The notes beneath the pieces are model-generated. The model was not told the origin of the DNA. It was given only the letters and a program-made list of their open reading frames with translations, and did no database searches. From CAYPNF01 sp964411985 (GTDB lineage: Bacteria; Verrucomicrobiota; Verrucomicrobiia; Limisphaerales; J093), in contig CAYPNF010000003.1 in NCBI GenBank assembly GCA_964411985.1, positions 199,108 to 263,107 on the forward strand: a stretch of DNA of 64,000 nucleotides. Reading direction: 5' to 3'. Positions 1 to 14,048 of this stretch are shown one piece after another. Numbering within the stretch: the stretch's first letter is position 1; every line of letters begins with the position of its first letter. Position numbers and translations under genes: made by a program.

Positions 1-78
1 TGACACGTGCCGTTTTGCCCGCAAGTCCGTTCACCCCCTGAAACACCACGGTAGCCTCTTGGCTAAGCTCCAGCCAGA

Positions 79-1488
79 TCAGCCAGATTGGCCTGAGTTC
101 TCCAGTCCAGAAGAGCGGAAATCGGCTGCCGCCAGAGTCTCCAGATCCTCCGCTGACGGCGCCGCGAGTTGGGCCACCCGGTTGGCATGGCGGGAGATGG
201 TCTCCTCGAAATAGTTTCGCACAGTCCGGGCATTGGCAAAATCCGCGCCGCGTTGTCGGTAAATCTCCTTGGACTCGGCTGCGAGAATCCGGCCGCCTTC
301 CTCGTCAAAATCATACCCCGCCTCGGCGCAGAACTTGACGAAGATGTCGTACAGTTCCTGCGGCGTGAAGTCATCGAAGTGAATGAACTTGTTGAAACGC
401 GACCGCAACCCTGGGTTGGAATTCAGGAACTCCTGCATCGGCTCGATATAACCGGCCACAATCACGATGAACTCGTCCCGCCGATCCTCCATGAGCTTGA
501 CCAGAGTGTCGACGGCCTCTCGTCCGTAGTCTTCCTGATCCTTGCCAGCGACCAACGCATAAGCCTCGTCCACAAACAGCACGCCACCGATCGACTTCTC
601 TACGACTTCCTTCACTTTGAGGGCGGTCTGCCCCACGTATCCTGCCACCAAGCCTCCACGGTCGATCTCCACGAGGTGCCCTTTCTCCAGCACTCCGAGC
701 GACTGGTAGATCCTCGCCAGCAGGCGCGCCACCGTCGTCTTCCCTGTGCCCGGATTTCCTGAGAACACCAAGTGGTGAGACATAGCCGGAGCCGTCAGGC
801 CATGCTGGGCCCTGAGGGTCCTGATCCGGATGAGGTTGGCCAGGGTTTGCACCTCCGTCTTCACACGAGCCAGTCCGACGAGCGCCTGCAACTGCTGCAG
901 AAGCGTTTCCAAGGACTCCATCGGCTGAACTCCGCTTCGGGTGTTCCTCGATTTGGGTCCACCCCGCTTTGCGGCAACCCCTCGCGCCGTCCTCGTGCCG
1001 CCTAGCAGAATCCCCTGGCTGATTACGTGGTTGCGCAGGAAGAAGTAATAGCTGATGCCTTCCCCGCATTGGTGCAGGGGGCTATCCCCGGTCGCCGCGG
1101 CGGTGGCGAGGACAAGGTCGTTGAGGTTCTCCAGAATCTGTTCCGTAAGCGCGTCCTGGTGTTGTTGGTCGTGCAGGATCGCGGCCCCCACGAAGTTCGG
1201 AACCGCTCGCTTCCATCGCGCCAGGCGTTCGGTCAGAGCGCGCGCGTTCTCCTCTACGCTGGACTCCTCTCCCAACCAGGCATTGAGGAAAGCCGACTCC
1301 GACGACTCCAATTCCTGGTTCTTGGCAAATACGCAGCAAATGAGGAACAGAGCGAGATCATGAATCTCCACAACGTAGTAGTTCGTCGGCCGGCTTTCGC
1401 TTTCCGCCAGCGCCTCGCCCAGCTTCTGCAGACGATGATAGCTATCAAAAGCTTTATCCAGTCCTGCGCTGCAATACAAGGGAGCCAT
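79..1488 (-). CDS. CbbX/SpoVK-type AAA+ ATPase with N-terminal extension
   Basis: A 469-residue protein. The C-terminal half (about residues 195-450) is a AAA+ module of the CbbX/SpoVK/EccA type: Walker A GNPGTGKTT at about 244-252, Walker B GGVLFVDEAYAL at about 301-312, and an arginine-rich region after 'NPGLRSRFNKFIHF'. In this family such hexameric motors remodel partner proteins (Rubisco activase CbbX, ESX EccA). The first 190 residues are helical, match no domain I recognise, and probably choose the substrate. The ATG at 1488 gives a natural N terminus with no signal peptide, so the protein is cytosolic. No partner gene is adjacent: downstream the window ends, and upstream is a repeat-bearing gap before glnS. 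The target is unknown; the ATPase call is firm. Confidence 0.85.
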   Translation of the reverse strand: MAPLYCSAGLDKAFDSYHRLQKLGEALAESESRPTNYYVVEIHDLALFLICCVFAKNQELESSESAFLNAWLGEESSVEENARALTERLARWKRAVPNFVGAAILHDQQHQDALTEQILENLNDLVLATAAATGDSPLHQCGEGISYYFFLRNHVISQGILLGGTRTARGVAAKRGGPKSRNTRSGVQPMESLETLLQQLQALVGLARVKTEVQTLANLIRIRTLRAQHGLTAPAMSHHLVFSGNPGTGKTTVARLLARIYQSLGVLEKGHLVEIDRGGLVAGYVGQTALKVKEVVEKSIGGVLFVDEAYALVAGKDQEDYGREAVDTLVKLMEDRRDEFIVIVAGYIEPMQEFLNSNPGLRSRFNKFIHFDDFTPQELYDIFVKFCAEAGYDFDEEGGRILAAESKEIYRQRGADFANARTVRNYFEETISRHANRVAQLAAPSAEDLETLAAADFRSSGLENSGQSG

Positions 1489-1867
1489 ATCCAGTCCTAA
1501 CGCGTGTCGGTTCCAGTAAAATCGCTCTCCCGATGCTGGTCAACGACTCCTTTCGCCCGAGAATCCCATCGGGCTGGCGCCAAGGCCATGGATTCACCCG
1601 AATCAACTCCGGCAATCACAAACAGAGGACGCAAAAACGGTTGAGACAGGATGAGCAGGATCTACAGGATGAAAGGCGGACGACGCCCAACACAAAACAA
1701 TTCCATCCTGTCAACCTTGTGCATCCTGTCTCCTATCGTCACCCACTACTCGAGTACAGGTGTCCCTTGGCCAACTGGAGGGCCAAGGACCTTAAGGGAG
1801 GTTGAACGAAAAGGTTTCCTGCAAGCAACGGAAGGCCTTCGTCCAACCTACCAAATTGTCCGGCGAC
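1489..1867. other. intergenic gap with one inverted 9-nt-unit repeat
   Basis: No convincing gene lies between the AAA ATPase start and the glnS stop. The only clear structure is the inverted repeat at 1644-1731. Short reading frames here have no recognisable protein character. Confidence 0.6.
1644..1731. repeat. inverted repeat of 28-nt arms built from 9-nt units
   Basis: The left arm 1644-1671 and right arm 1704-1731 are imperfect reverse complements (10 bases match exactly at the outer ends, and GACAGGATG/CATCCTGTC at the inner ends), separated by a 32-nt loop. Each arm reads in 9-nt steps: CATCCTGTC, AACCTTGTG, CATCCTGTC on the right arm. It can form a long stem. It resembles other 9-nt-periodic arrays in this window. 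There is no T tract, so it is not an ordinary intrinsic terminator. Confidence 0.75.
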
Positions 1868-3580
<1,713 letters not shown>

Positions 3581-3839
3581 GATAGCAATCGACAGTTAAT
3601 CAGGCGCCTGGATGGCGCCCGCAAGGGTTCAAACTACCAAAAGGGAAGCGGAAGAGGACAGGAAAAAGCGGAAAGCCTCAAAGGCCAAACCGCTCACCAG
3701 ACTTCCGCTTTCCGCTTCTTTCGGCGATCACCAACGAAACTCCCTTTGGCACAGGCCGCAAGAAGGGGCGAAGGAGATGAAGCTACCGGATCCGGGTAGC
3801 CGCCAATGGAGTGGCACTAAGCCGTAACAATTCAATGAA

Positions 3840-3995
3840 GAACAGGAGTCAGCGGAGACAGCAGAGATCGGGCTTGAGCGGTCTGACGATCGAGACGGAC
3901 GTATCACTTTCACCGTCCAGTGAACGCTTGAACGGACCGCGAGGAGCGATTCTGACTCCGTCTGACGGCTCTGCTCTCTCTGCTGCCTCCTGTTC
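3840..3995. repeat. inverted repeat, 27-nt arms of 9-nt units
   Basis: The left arm 3840-3866 and right arm 3969-3995 are reverse complements with 3 mismatches in 27, enclosing about 100 nt. The right arm parses as CTCTGCTCT, CTCTGCTGC, CTCCTGTTC, so it has the same 9-nt step as the inverted repeat at 1644-1731 but a different unit sequence. It encodes nothing. Confidence 0.75.
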
Positions 3996-4006
3996 AAATG
4001 CATGGA

Positions 4007-4051
4007 CACGGCTAAGCCGTGGTGACGATGGCTCAGAGCGCCAGCGTCACC
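4007..4051 (-). other. tandem hairpins downstream of the beta-helix gene
   Basis: Two adjoining stems sit 11-56 nt past the stop of the minus-strand gene ending at 4063: CACGGCT-A-AGCCGTG (4007-4021) and GGTGACG ... CGTCACC (4021-4051). They could protect the 3' end of that transcript or help terminate it. No U-rich tract follows, so a rho-independent terminator is not supported. Confidence 0.5.
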
Positions 4052-4062
4052 ACATGATCGAC

Positions 4063-6096
4063 TCAGCGATCTGACTTCTTTCGCACGCCCACGCCGCGGA
4101 GGTCGATGGGCTGGAAACCGAGTTTGAAAGCAGGCGACTCTGGCTTGAGACGGAAATCAAGACCGGCCGGGCATTCGAAAAGCGGATCCGCGATGATCGA
4201 GTTCAGATCGTGGCCTTTGCCTCGCCACTGCTCCAACGTGGCGCCGCTAAACTCCATCTTCTCAGCATTCCCAGGGTTGCGCGCGTCAAAATAAAGATTC
4301 TTCTCCATTCGATAGTTGTCGTTGGACCAGTTGCTGCCCAGCAGCTTGCCGGAATTGAAGTAGACGATGTTATTGGTGAAGATAAACGAGATGTGAGATT
4401 CCGGACGGCTCCGCATGACCTGGTTTTCCGTTCCAAACGCGAAGATGTTGTTCCGGACGGTGTTCTCCTTGCCGTAGTGCTGGTGGAATCCCGCACTCTT
4501 CGTCCGATAGACGACGTTGTTCTCCAAAACGATGTGAGTACTCCCCTCGTCGGTGTACAGTCCCCAACCGCCATAAGTGAACGAATAGACGTCGTGAACC
4601 AGATTGTTGCGGATCACGGTGCCTTCCTGAATTCCCAGGGTGTAAACGGCTCCCATGTCGCTGAGCAACCACTGGCCAATATCGTGCAGGTGGTTGTACT
4701 CCACCACATTGGCGCGGCAAGGTGTCTCTTGATAACCCCAGTTCCATCCCACGGAAACTGCCGTGTAATACAGGTGATGAATGTGGTTATGCGCCACTCG
4801 GTTTTGGCCGCTCTGCAGGATGAAAACACCCACCGCTGGAGTATAGACCAAGCCGACATGGTGAATGTGGTTGTCGGTCACGATGTTCCCATAGTTTAGG
4901 TCGAACTCATCTTTGCGGACCTGGGTTTCTCCGAGACGGATTCCGCCCCCTGCCAGATCCACCATTTCGTTGCCGACAATCTGCAAGTTCTTGCAAGCGC
5001 GACCGAACTCCAGGGCATAACCACCGAGGCGGGTAAACTTGCAGTCCTCAATGTAACAGCGTTGGACCCCCTCCCCGCGCACGCTCCCGCGGATCCCGAT
5101 TGCCGCCTGGGTATCCGCGTAGCCCTTGGCGTCCAAAGCCCAGTCCGTGTCCGCAAAGGTCAGGCCCTGAATCCGGATGTTCTGAACCAATTCGCGCTTC
5201 TGAAGGTCGCCTCGGAAGAGGAGTAACTCTTTCAACTTCGGCGCAATGACTTCCTCCTGGTTGGGGTTCTCTCCGGGCATTCCCCAGTAGGTCAAGACCC
5301 CAGTCTTGCGATCCAAGTACCACTCACCCGCGCGATCCAGGGCATCCGGAGTGTTCTCGATGAAGTACTGGGCATCTGCCTCCTGGTTCGAAGGCTGCGG
5401 ATCTCCAGAAAGCACCGCCACACGGCCGGCTTCATCGATGGAGCGGATCTGCATACGAATGTCAGCCCAAGCCAGGAATCCGACTACCTCCACCTCACCC
5501 GACTCAGCCCACGCCTTCTTGAGGTCGTCACCGCGGTACTTCAGGCGGACCGGTTTGTCCTGCGGACTCTTGCCATCGATGCGAAAGAAACCCTCGTTCG
5601 GGGTTCGAGCGCGCTGACGCCGCACCCCGTCCATGAACAGCTGACGGAAGTACCATTTCCCAGCCTTCACTTCAGGAACCGTCGTTTGCCAGAGATCGGC
5701 TTTTCCAGGTACCCGTTCCCAACCCGTGATTCTTCGGCCACCGCTAAGAACCGGCTTTTCATCTTCGTAGGCGGTGATGGTGAGCGGCTGGCTCCTCTCC
5801 GTCCCGCTATCTCGAGGGGTGAGGGTGATGGGATAATCCAAAGCATAGGTGCCCCCTCGCAAGTAGATGGTCACTCCGTCCTTCGCCTTGCCGACGTCTC
5901 GGTAGTAACTGGCGGCGCGCAATGCAGCCTGCAGGGAGGCCAGGGGCCCGTCATTTCCTTCAGGGGTGGCCTTAGGTTTCTCGCCGGACCAAAGGTCGTT
6001 CCCGCAGGGGGACACGTAGAGCGCCCTGGGCTTGGCCAAAGCCCCAGGCATGATGGTGATGCTCGCCAGAACGACTGCCAGCAAAAGAGGTCTCAT
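4063..6096 (-). CDS. secreted right-handed parallel beta-helix protein
   Basis: About 677 residues. An N-terminal signal peptide (MRPLLLAVVLASITIMPGALA) is followed by 'LYVSPCGNDLWSG', the usual opening of secreted parallel beta-helix proteins (pectate-lyase superfold, NosD/Beta_helix type). Residues about 310-600 carry many short repeats with the N-x-V-x-x-N-x-I-x pattern, for example 'NNVVYRTKSAGFH' and 'NNIFAFGTENQ', which form helix coils. The family usually binds or cleaves acidic or complex polysaccharides outside the cytoplasm. I see no proven catalytic set, so a specific lyase activity is not claimed. I chose the ATG at 6096; a TTG three codons upstream is also in frame. The gene is monocistronic. 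Confidence 0.85.
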   Translation of the reverse strand: MRPLLLAVVLASITIMPGALAKPRALYVSPCGNDLWSGEKPKATPEGNDGPLASLQAALRAASYYRDVGKAKDGVTIYLRGGTYALDYPITLTPRDSGTERSQPLTITAYEDEKPVLSGGRRITGWERVPGKADLWQTTVPEVKAGKWYFRQLFMDGVRRQRARTPNEGFFRIDGKSPQDKPVRLKYRGDDLKKAWAESGEVEVVGFLAWADIRMQIRSIDEAGRVAVLSGDPQPSNQEADAQYFIENTPDALDRAGEWYLDRKTGVLTYWGMPGENPNQEEVIAPKLKELLLFRGDLQKRELVQNIRIQGLTFADTDWALDAKGYADTQAAIGIRGSVRGEGVQRCYIEDCKFTRLGGYALEFGRACKNLQIVGNEMVDLAGGGIRLGETQVRKDEFDLNYGNIVTDNHIHHVGLVYTPAVGVFILQSGQNRVAHNHIHHLYYTAVSVGWNWGYQETPCRANVVEYNHLHDIGQWLLSDMGAVYTLGIQEGTVIRNNLVHDVYSFTYGGWGLYTDEGSTHIVLENNVVYRTKSAGFHQHYGKENTVRNNIFAFGTENQVMRSRPESHISFIFTNNIVYFNSGKLLGSNWSNDNYRMEKNLYFDARNPGNAEKMEFSGATLEQWRGKGHDLNSIIADPLFECPAGLDFRLKPESPAFKLGFQPIDLRGVGVRKKSDR

Positions 6097-6131
6097 AGAT
6101 GACAAATGATACGCACAACCCCCGGGGGGTA

Positions 6132-6167
6132 TTCAAACAAAAGCCGTCATCCTTGCGGATGACGGCT
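6132..6167 (-). terminator. intrinsic terminator after the DHOD-like gene
   Basis: On the minus strand, AGCCGTCATCC-GCAA-GGATGACGGCT (a perfect 11-bp stem with a tetraloop, plus-strand 6142-6167) is followed by TTTGTTTG. It lies 25 nt beyond the stop of the gene ending at 6192 and closes the PFOR-DHOD unit. Confidence 0.9.
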
Positions 6168-6191
6168 GCAAAAAGAACCTGGTCAGGCCGA

Positions 6192-7187
6192 TCAGACCGC
6201 CTTGTAGGTCGAAATCACCTTCATGTATTGCGCCCGCTCGAATGCGCTCGGATCCGGGCAATTCCTTTGGCTCAGAGAACCTTTCATCTGGGTAATGGAC
6301 TCGTACTCATGCTCTTCCATCCATTGGCGCATCTCTTTTTCAATCACGGCAATCTGCTGAATCCCGCGTCGCAGGAGCACGCTGCAGAGCATGGCGCTGT
6401 CCGCACCCGCCATCATCACTTTGAGGGCATCGAGTGCAGTGTGAATGCCGCTGGTGGCGGCGAGACTGGCCTTCAAGTGTCCAAACAGGATGGCGATCCA
6501 ACGCAACGGAAGTCGGCGCGCCTGCGGGGTGCTCAACAACACGCTGTGCTCAATCTCGAGGGTTTCCAGATCGATGTCCGGTTGATAGAAACGGTTGAAC
6601 AGAACCAACCCGTCCGCGCCGGCGTCGTCCAAACGTTTGGCCATATTCGCCATATTGCTGAAGAACGCACTCAGCTTCACCGCCACCGGGATCTTCACCT
6701 CGGCCTTCACCGCCTTCAGGATGTCGATGTAGGTCTGCTCCACCTGCTGCCCAGTCAAGTTCAGGTCGGTGGGGATGTAATAGATGTTCAGCTCGAGAGC
6801 ATCAGCGCCGGCTTTCTCGATCTTCTTGGCGTAGTCAGTCCAGCCACCGACCGAAGTACCGTTCAAACTCCCGATCACGGGGATCTTGATGGCAGCCTTG
6901 GCCCGCTGGATGTGTTCGAGGTAGTCTTCCGGACCATGGCGGAACTCGCCAACCTGAGGGAAGTAGCTCAAGGCTTCGGCGAAGCTCTCGGTTCCTTGGG
7001 TGAGGGCGTGGTCCAATTCGGCACTTTCGGCGCGCAGTTGCTCTTCGAAGACGGAGGGCAACACCACGGCGCCAGCGCCGGCTTCCTCCATGCGTTTCAG
7101 GTCGTCCACTTCCTTCGTTAACGGAGAAGCCGAAGGCACCAGCGGGCTGCGCAGTTTCAGTCCACAATATGTTGTTGAGAGATCCAT
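6192..7187 (-). CDS. dihydroorotate dehydrogenase-like flavoprotein
   Basis: A 331-residue FMN-type TIM-barrel protein of the dihydroorotate dehydrogenase family: 'MDLSTTYCGLKLRSPLVPSA' at the N terminus, 'VIGSLNGTSVGGW' and 'LELNIYY' in the middle, and an FMN-phosphate region near 'GADSAMLCSVLLRRG'. True PyrD makes orotate. This divergent clade is commonly encoded next to pyruvate:ferredoxin oxidoreductase, as it is here, 85 bp downstream on the same strand, and probably transfers electrons in that context rather than in pyrimidine synthesis. That role is inference from context. A strong terminator follows, so it is the last gene of a two-gene operon. Confidence 0.85.
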   Translation of the reverse strand: MDLSTTYCGLKLRSPLVPSASPLTKEVDDLKRMEEAGAGAVVLPSVFEEQLRAESAELDHALTQGTESFAEALSYFPQVGEFRHGPEDYLEHIQRAKAAIKIPVIGSLNGTSVGGWTDYAKKIEKAGADALELNIYYIPTDLNLTGQQVEQTYIDILKAVKAEVKIPVAVKLSAFFSNMANMAKRLDDAGADGLVLFNRFYQPDIDLETLEIEHSVLLSTPQARRLPLRWIAILFGHLKASLAATSGIHTALDALKVMMAGADSAMLCSVLLRRGIQQIAVIEKEMRQWMEEHEYESITQMKGSLSQRNCPDPSAFERAQYMKVISTYKAV

Positions 7188-7272
7188 GATAGTACTCCTA
7201 GCAATTCAAGTTGAGATTCAGTTCGAGCCATCCCGGCCGGGCAATCCAGCCGGGAACAGGCTCGTCATTTCG

Positions 7273-10860
<3,588 letters not shown>

Positions 10861-11399
10861 GATGTCATTTATCTAATGCATTCAACCCAAAACGGTTGCG
10901 GACCTAACTACCTACTGTATGGAACTACTACCAACTCATCCTCGCGTAGAGGAAGGAGACAACACCTGCGGTGCAACGTCGTTACCGCCTGAGCCCGAAA
11001 ATACTTTCCCCCACACCCAAAATCCGCTCCACATGATTTGTCCACTCCTCACCGTTTTTTGGCGTCCCGCGTTTTTGTTCAGCTCGCACCTCTTCCCTGA
11101 GGAGATCTCAGCCAGACGCGGTGTTTCACTTCGTCCCTCACCATACTCCAAAAGCTGGCGCAACACGAAGGATCCAGCCGGAATCCGCCAGGTCTTGGAG
11201 TGCGCGCGCCTCCAGGTGCCGCTTTCGAATGCACCGACCGAACATGCCGAGTGCCATCCCGATCGTCCCCACGCGCTAGGCTGTGCACAATGGCTCCCAA
11301 TCCAACGGCGCGGTGTGAACACCCCGACCCGGCCGCAACCCACTCCCTCCCCATTCGTGTCATTCGTGTGATCCGTGGTTCCATTCCTCCCTGGGCCCT
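10861..11399. other. intergenic gap carrying the modular dispersed repeat
   Basis: No gene is visible. The first 250 bp hold the upstream region of nifJ without a promoter I could defend. The rest is repeat copy 11117-11381. Confidence 0.6.
11117..11381 (+). repeat. modular dispersed repeat, copy 1 (about 265 bp)
   Basis: Colinear with 17591-17858 over almost its whole length, with roughly 80-85% identity by eye. Shared pieces include 'CCAAAAGCTGGCGC', 'TCTTGGAGTGCGCGCGCC', 'CCAGGTGCCGCTTTC', 'GGCTGTGCACAATGG', 'CCAATCCAACGGCGCGG', and a 3' array of 9-nt units (11352-11378: ATTCGTGTC, ATTCGTGTG, ATCCGTGGT). No open frame is conserved between copies, so this is a non-coding element. Confidence 0.8.
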
Positions 11400-12113
11400 C
11401 TAACCAGCGAGTTTCCCCACGTGCGGCAACGCCACCACCTCGATCTGCTCGTCCAGGGTGTAGTCCCTTTCGCCCGGATAGATCACGAAAAGCCTTTCCA
11501 GCTTCAAATCGTCCATCGCCACGCGCATGGACTTCGTGCAGCGCGGTGCGTCGCTGAACTTGAACTCGAATCCCTGGCGCTTCCCGCCGCGAACGAGCAT
11601 GAGATCCAACTCGGCTCCGGCGTGGGTGCTCCAGTAGAATGCCTCGCCTGGTTCGGCGCGTAGGACCCGCAAGACGTGTTCGAGCGCCACCCCCTCCCAC
11701 GAAGCCCCGAGTTTGGGGTGGGTTTGGAGTTCTCGCATGGATCGAATGTTCTGCAGGCCGTGAAAGAGGCCGCTGTCACGGAGGTAGATCTTCGGGGCCT
11801 TGCGCACGCGCTTGCCCAGGTTCTCGGTCCAGGGGGACAAGGATCGAACCATGAAGGCACCGATCAGAATGTCGAGGTAGTGTTGGGCGGTCTTGTAGTT
11901 GATGCCAAGGGATCCCGCGATTTCCGAGGCATTCCAGGTCTGCCCGTGATAGTGGGCAATCATGAGCCAGAACCGGCGTAGTTGTTCGGCGGGAATCGTT
12001 ATGCCGAGCTGCGGAATGTCACGCGTCAGAAAGGTGCGAATGAACTGCTGACGCCAGTGGAAGCTCGCGTCGTCGGAAGCGCTCAGGAATGACTCCGGGA
12101 AGCCGCCCCGCAA
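11400..12113 (-). pseudogene. 5'-truncated DUF4143-family AAA ATPase remnant
   Basis: The translated product matches only the C-terminal half of AAA+/DUF4143 ATPases (COG1373): 'RGGFPESFL', 'FIRTFLTRDIPQLG', the winged-helix segment 'EIAGSLGINYKTAQHYLDIL', and the DUF4143 nuclease-like core 'WSTHAGAELDLMLVRGGKRQGFEFKF'. The N-terminal AAA domain with Walker A and B (about 150-180 residues) is missing. Family-like sequence continues without a start codon through 12134 ('PLDTLWLRGG') and meets an in-frame TAG at 12135-12137, 20 nt before the neighbour gene's stop. The only in-frame starts are weak TTG/GTG codons. I read it as a decayed gene cut at about 12137; a short expressed fragment cannot be excluded. 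Confidence 0.75.
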
Positions 12114-12154
12114 CCATAGGGTGTCTAATGGACACTATCTTTCAATCATTACCT

Positions 12155-13600
12155 CTACCAACTCAAATCCTCTAAGCGGTACAGCACTTCGCTTTCGACA
12201 GGCTGCTCGGGGATCTTGAATACCAACGATTCGCCCGACCCGTCGTTGGTCGCGACATTGGCCCAACCACAAGGCTCGAACGAACCAGAGGCTTGGAGTA
12301 CAATGCTATGTCCCCAGGGCTTCACCGCCATAACTTCCAAACCACCCTCCCGACGAAGTGTGACGCCTGTCATTCGCAATCCCAACCCTCCTTCGGTCCC
12401 CGCCACAACCAGCGGGTTACTCACGAACGCACCCTTTTGATCGGTGATCCCCAAATAGTACACCAACGGGCGAAAGTCCGGCAGCACAGCTTCGATCGAC
12501 CCCGCCCCAACAACCGCCGGCGACGACTGCCACCGCCTATCCTTCCAGGGTCCGAGGTCCATGGTGTAAAGCAACTCCGCCTTCTGAATCGACACCGGGG
12601 AGGTGTAAGCGGCAGATACGGACGTCCCGCTCCTCTTCGACTCACCCAGTCGAGGCAACGGCGTGCCACCAAGGAATTGGGCATCCACAAAACGCTGAAT
12701 TTCCTGTTCAAAATGTGGCATGAGCCACACAGGTCCGTGATCCATGCTGGTCCGCAGCGATACCGTCACTGGTGCCGAGACAGCCTGCTGAGACCGCTGA
12801 TAGCAAGGGGGAGAAAAGAAGATGTCCGTCGCGCCGCTCACGAACAACATCGGAGCTGTCGCGTTCGGGAGGTAGCAGGAAGGATCAAAGGTGCGAAGCC
12901 AGGACTGGCGCTGCTCGCAAGGTTGAGCAAAGAGCGAAGAAGTCATCACCACCCGGTCCATGGCGAGGTACCCAGAGCCGTAGACCGGCACCGCCAAACT
13001 CACCCGATCGTCGATTCCCACCACCGTGCTCGTAATAACCCCACCCATGCTCACACCGTGCACCCCGATCCGCGCACGATCGACCTCGGCCCGGTGCCAC
13101 ACGAGCGACACACCGCGCACCACCGCCGCCACTGCATGGTAGACCCATGTGTCTCGAAGCGTGCGGTCGTCAAAGGTCTGGAAAAGGGCGCCGGAGTAAT
13201 ACTCAGGTCCAGCATCCGCCATCCTCCCAGCGGGGTCCTCACCGGTCAAATCCAACGCCAGCGCGGCATACCCACGCCCCGCCCAATGCAAGGCCCAATC
13301 GGCATAAGCGTGCTGCGTGACCCCGTGCACCAGAACCAGGGTTGGATACGGAGGACTTCCCACCGAGGGAACCGCGTAGTAGCCAAACACGCGGGTTGGG
13401 TGTCCTTGATAGGGCACGCTCTCGTAGTATACCGCGTAGACTTGCCTCGCCGAGTTGTAAGTCCAGGAAGCTTCCGGTGCTTGCTTCAGCAACACCATGT
13501 CCCAAGGGCCGGCTACTACCTCAGCACAGGCTTGGCCTACCAGCCCAGCCCACGCAACGAGTAGCCCGAATAGCAGACTATGGATTCCTTTCCACTTCAT
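12155..13600 (-). CDS. secreted alpha/beta hydrolase (acetyl-xylan-esterase/DLH-like)
   Basis: About 481 residues, starting at the ATG at 13600 with a clear signal peptide (KWKGIHSLLFGLLVAWAGLV...QACA); an in-frame GTG lies five codons upstream. The alpha/beta hydrolase core spans about 60-310: oxyanion segment 'LVLVHGVTQHAY', nucleophile elbow GVSMGG at about 182, probable acid Asp in 'FVSGATDIFF' at about 255, and His in 'MDHGPVW' at about 285. The complete triad suggests an active esterase or peptidase exported from the cytoplasm. The C-terminal 150 residues are beta-rich and end in 'VLYRLEDLSW', a version of the tail domain seen in other secreted proteins here. The substrate is unknown. 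Confidence 0.85.
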   Translation of the reverse strand: MKWKGIHSLLFGLLVAWAGLVGQACAEVVAGPWDMVLLKQAPEASWTYNSARQVYAVYYESVPYQGHPTRVFGYYAVPSVGSPPYPTLVLVHGVTQHAYADWALHWAGRGYAALALDLTGEDPAGRMADAGPEYYSGALFQTFDDRTLRDTWVYHAVAAVVRGVSLVWHRAEVDRARIGVHGVSMGGVITSTVVGIDDRVSLAVPVYGSGYLAMDRVVMTSSLFAQPCEQRQSWLRTFDPSCYLPNATAPMLFVSGATDIFFSPPCYQRSQQAVSAPVTVSLRTSMDHGPVWLMPHFEQEIQRFVDAQFLGGTPLPRLGESKRSGTSVSAAYTSPVSIQKAELLYTMDLGPWKDRRWQSSPAVVGAGSIEAVLPDFRPLVYYLGITDQKGAFVSNPLVVAGTEGGLGLRMTGVTLRREGGLEVMAVKPWGHSIVLQASGSFEPCGWANVATNDGSGESLVFKIPEQPVESEVLYRLEDLSW

Positions 13601-14048
13601 CAAAATACCAGGCACCGGGTGTCACCAGGCCGCAGATTATCCGATGGACATCTTGAAGCAAGCCCCCTCTGAAATTCCCCCAGAAGCTGCCGACGAGTGA
13701 AAGCCACGCGGCAACCCGCCAGGTCTTGGAGTGCGCGCGCCTCCAGGTGCCGTTCTTCCTCCTCCAGGCGTTTGGATCACTTCGAGTGGATGCCAAAAGC
13801 TGGCGCAACACGAAGGGTCCAGTCGGAATCCGCCACCCCACCGCAACCCACTCCCTCCCCATTCGTGTCATTCGTGGTTCTCTTCTCACCTCCATCCGTG
13901 TGCTTTGTGTGATCTGCGGTTGAAAGCCCTCTTCGCTTCCGTGTGTTCTGTGGTGGATTCTCCCCCGGCGCGGCGTGTACACCGCCACCCTGCTGGGGCA
14001 AATCAGCTGGTAGCTCAAAAGGACTCCCAGCGAATCATCCCGACGAGT
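13601..14048. other. intergenic gap with repeat copy 2
   Basis: About 450 bp without a gene. Most of it (13711-13961) is a rearranged copy of the modular repeat. Confidence 0.6.
13711..13961 (+). repeat. modular dispersed repeat, copy 2 (permuted) with three 9-nt arrays
   Basis: The same modules as 11117-11381 occur in a different order: the 'CCAGGTCTTGGAGTGCGCG' piece comes first (about 13718-13750), then 'CCAAAAGCTGGCGCAACACG' (about 13793-13812), then 'CCCATTCGTGTCATTCG'. Three arrays of 9-nt units follow one another at about 13861-13880, 13893-13920 and 13938-13960, with units such as ATCCGTGTG, CTTTGTGTG, ATCTGCGGT. The last array shares a 23-nt exact match with 18005-18027. Confidence 0.75.

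Larger units (their letters stand above)
3581..4062. other. 482-bp intergenic gap with inverted repeat and hairpins
   Basis: No gene is visible. The gap holds a long inverted repeat (3840-3995) and two adjoining hairpins (4007-4051) just beyond the stop of the beta-helix gene. The rest looks unstructured. Confidence 0.6.

Noticed and set aside
10936..11700. 254-codon minus-strand frame across repeat copy 1 and the DUF4143 remnant
   Set aside because: It runs through non-coding repeat sequence and is out of frame with the DUF4143 match. Other repeat copies do not keep this frame.
12293..13564. 423-codon plus-strand frame opposite the hydrolase
   Set aside because: Antisense shadow: Arg/His/Pro-rich, with no family match.
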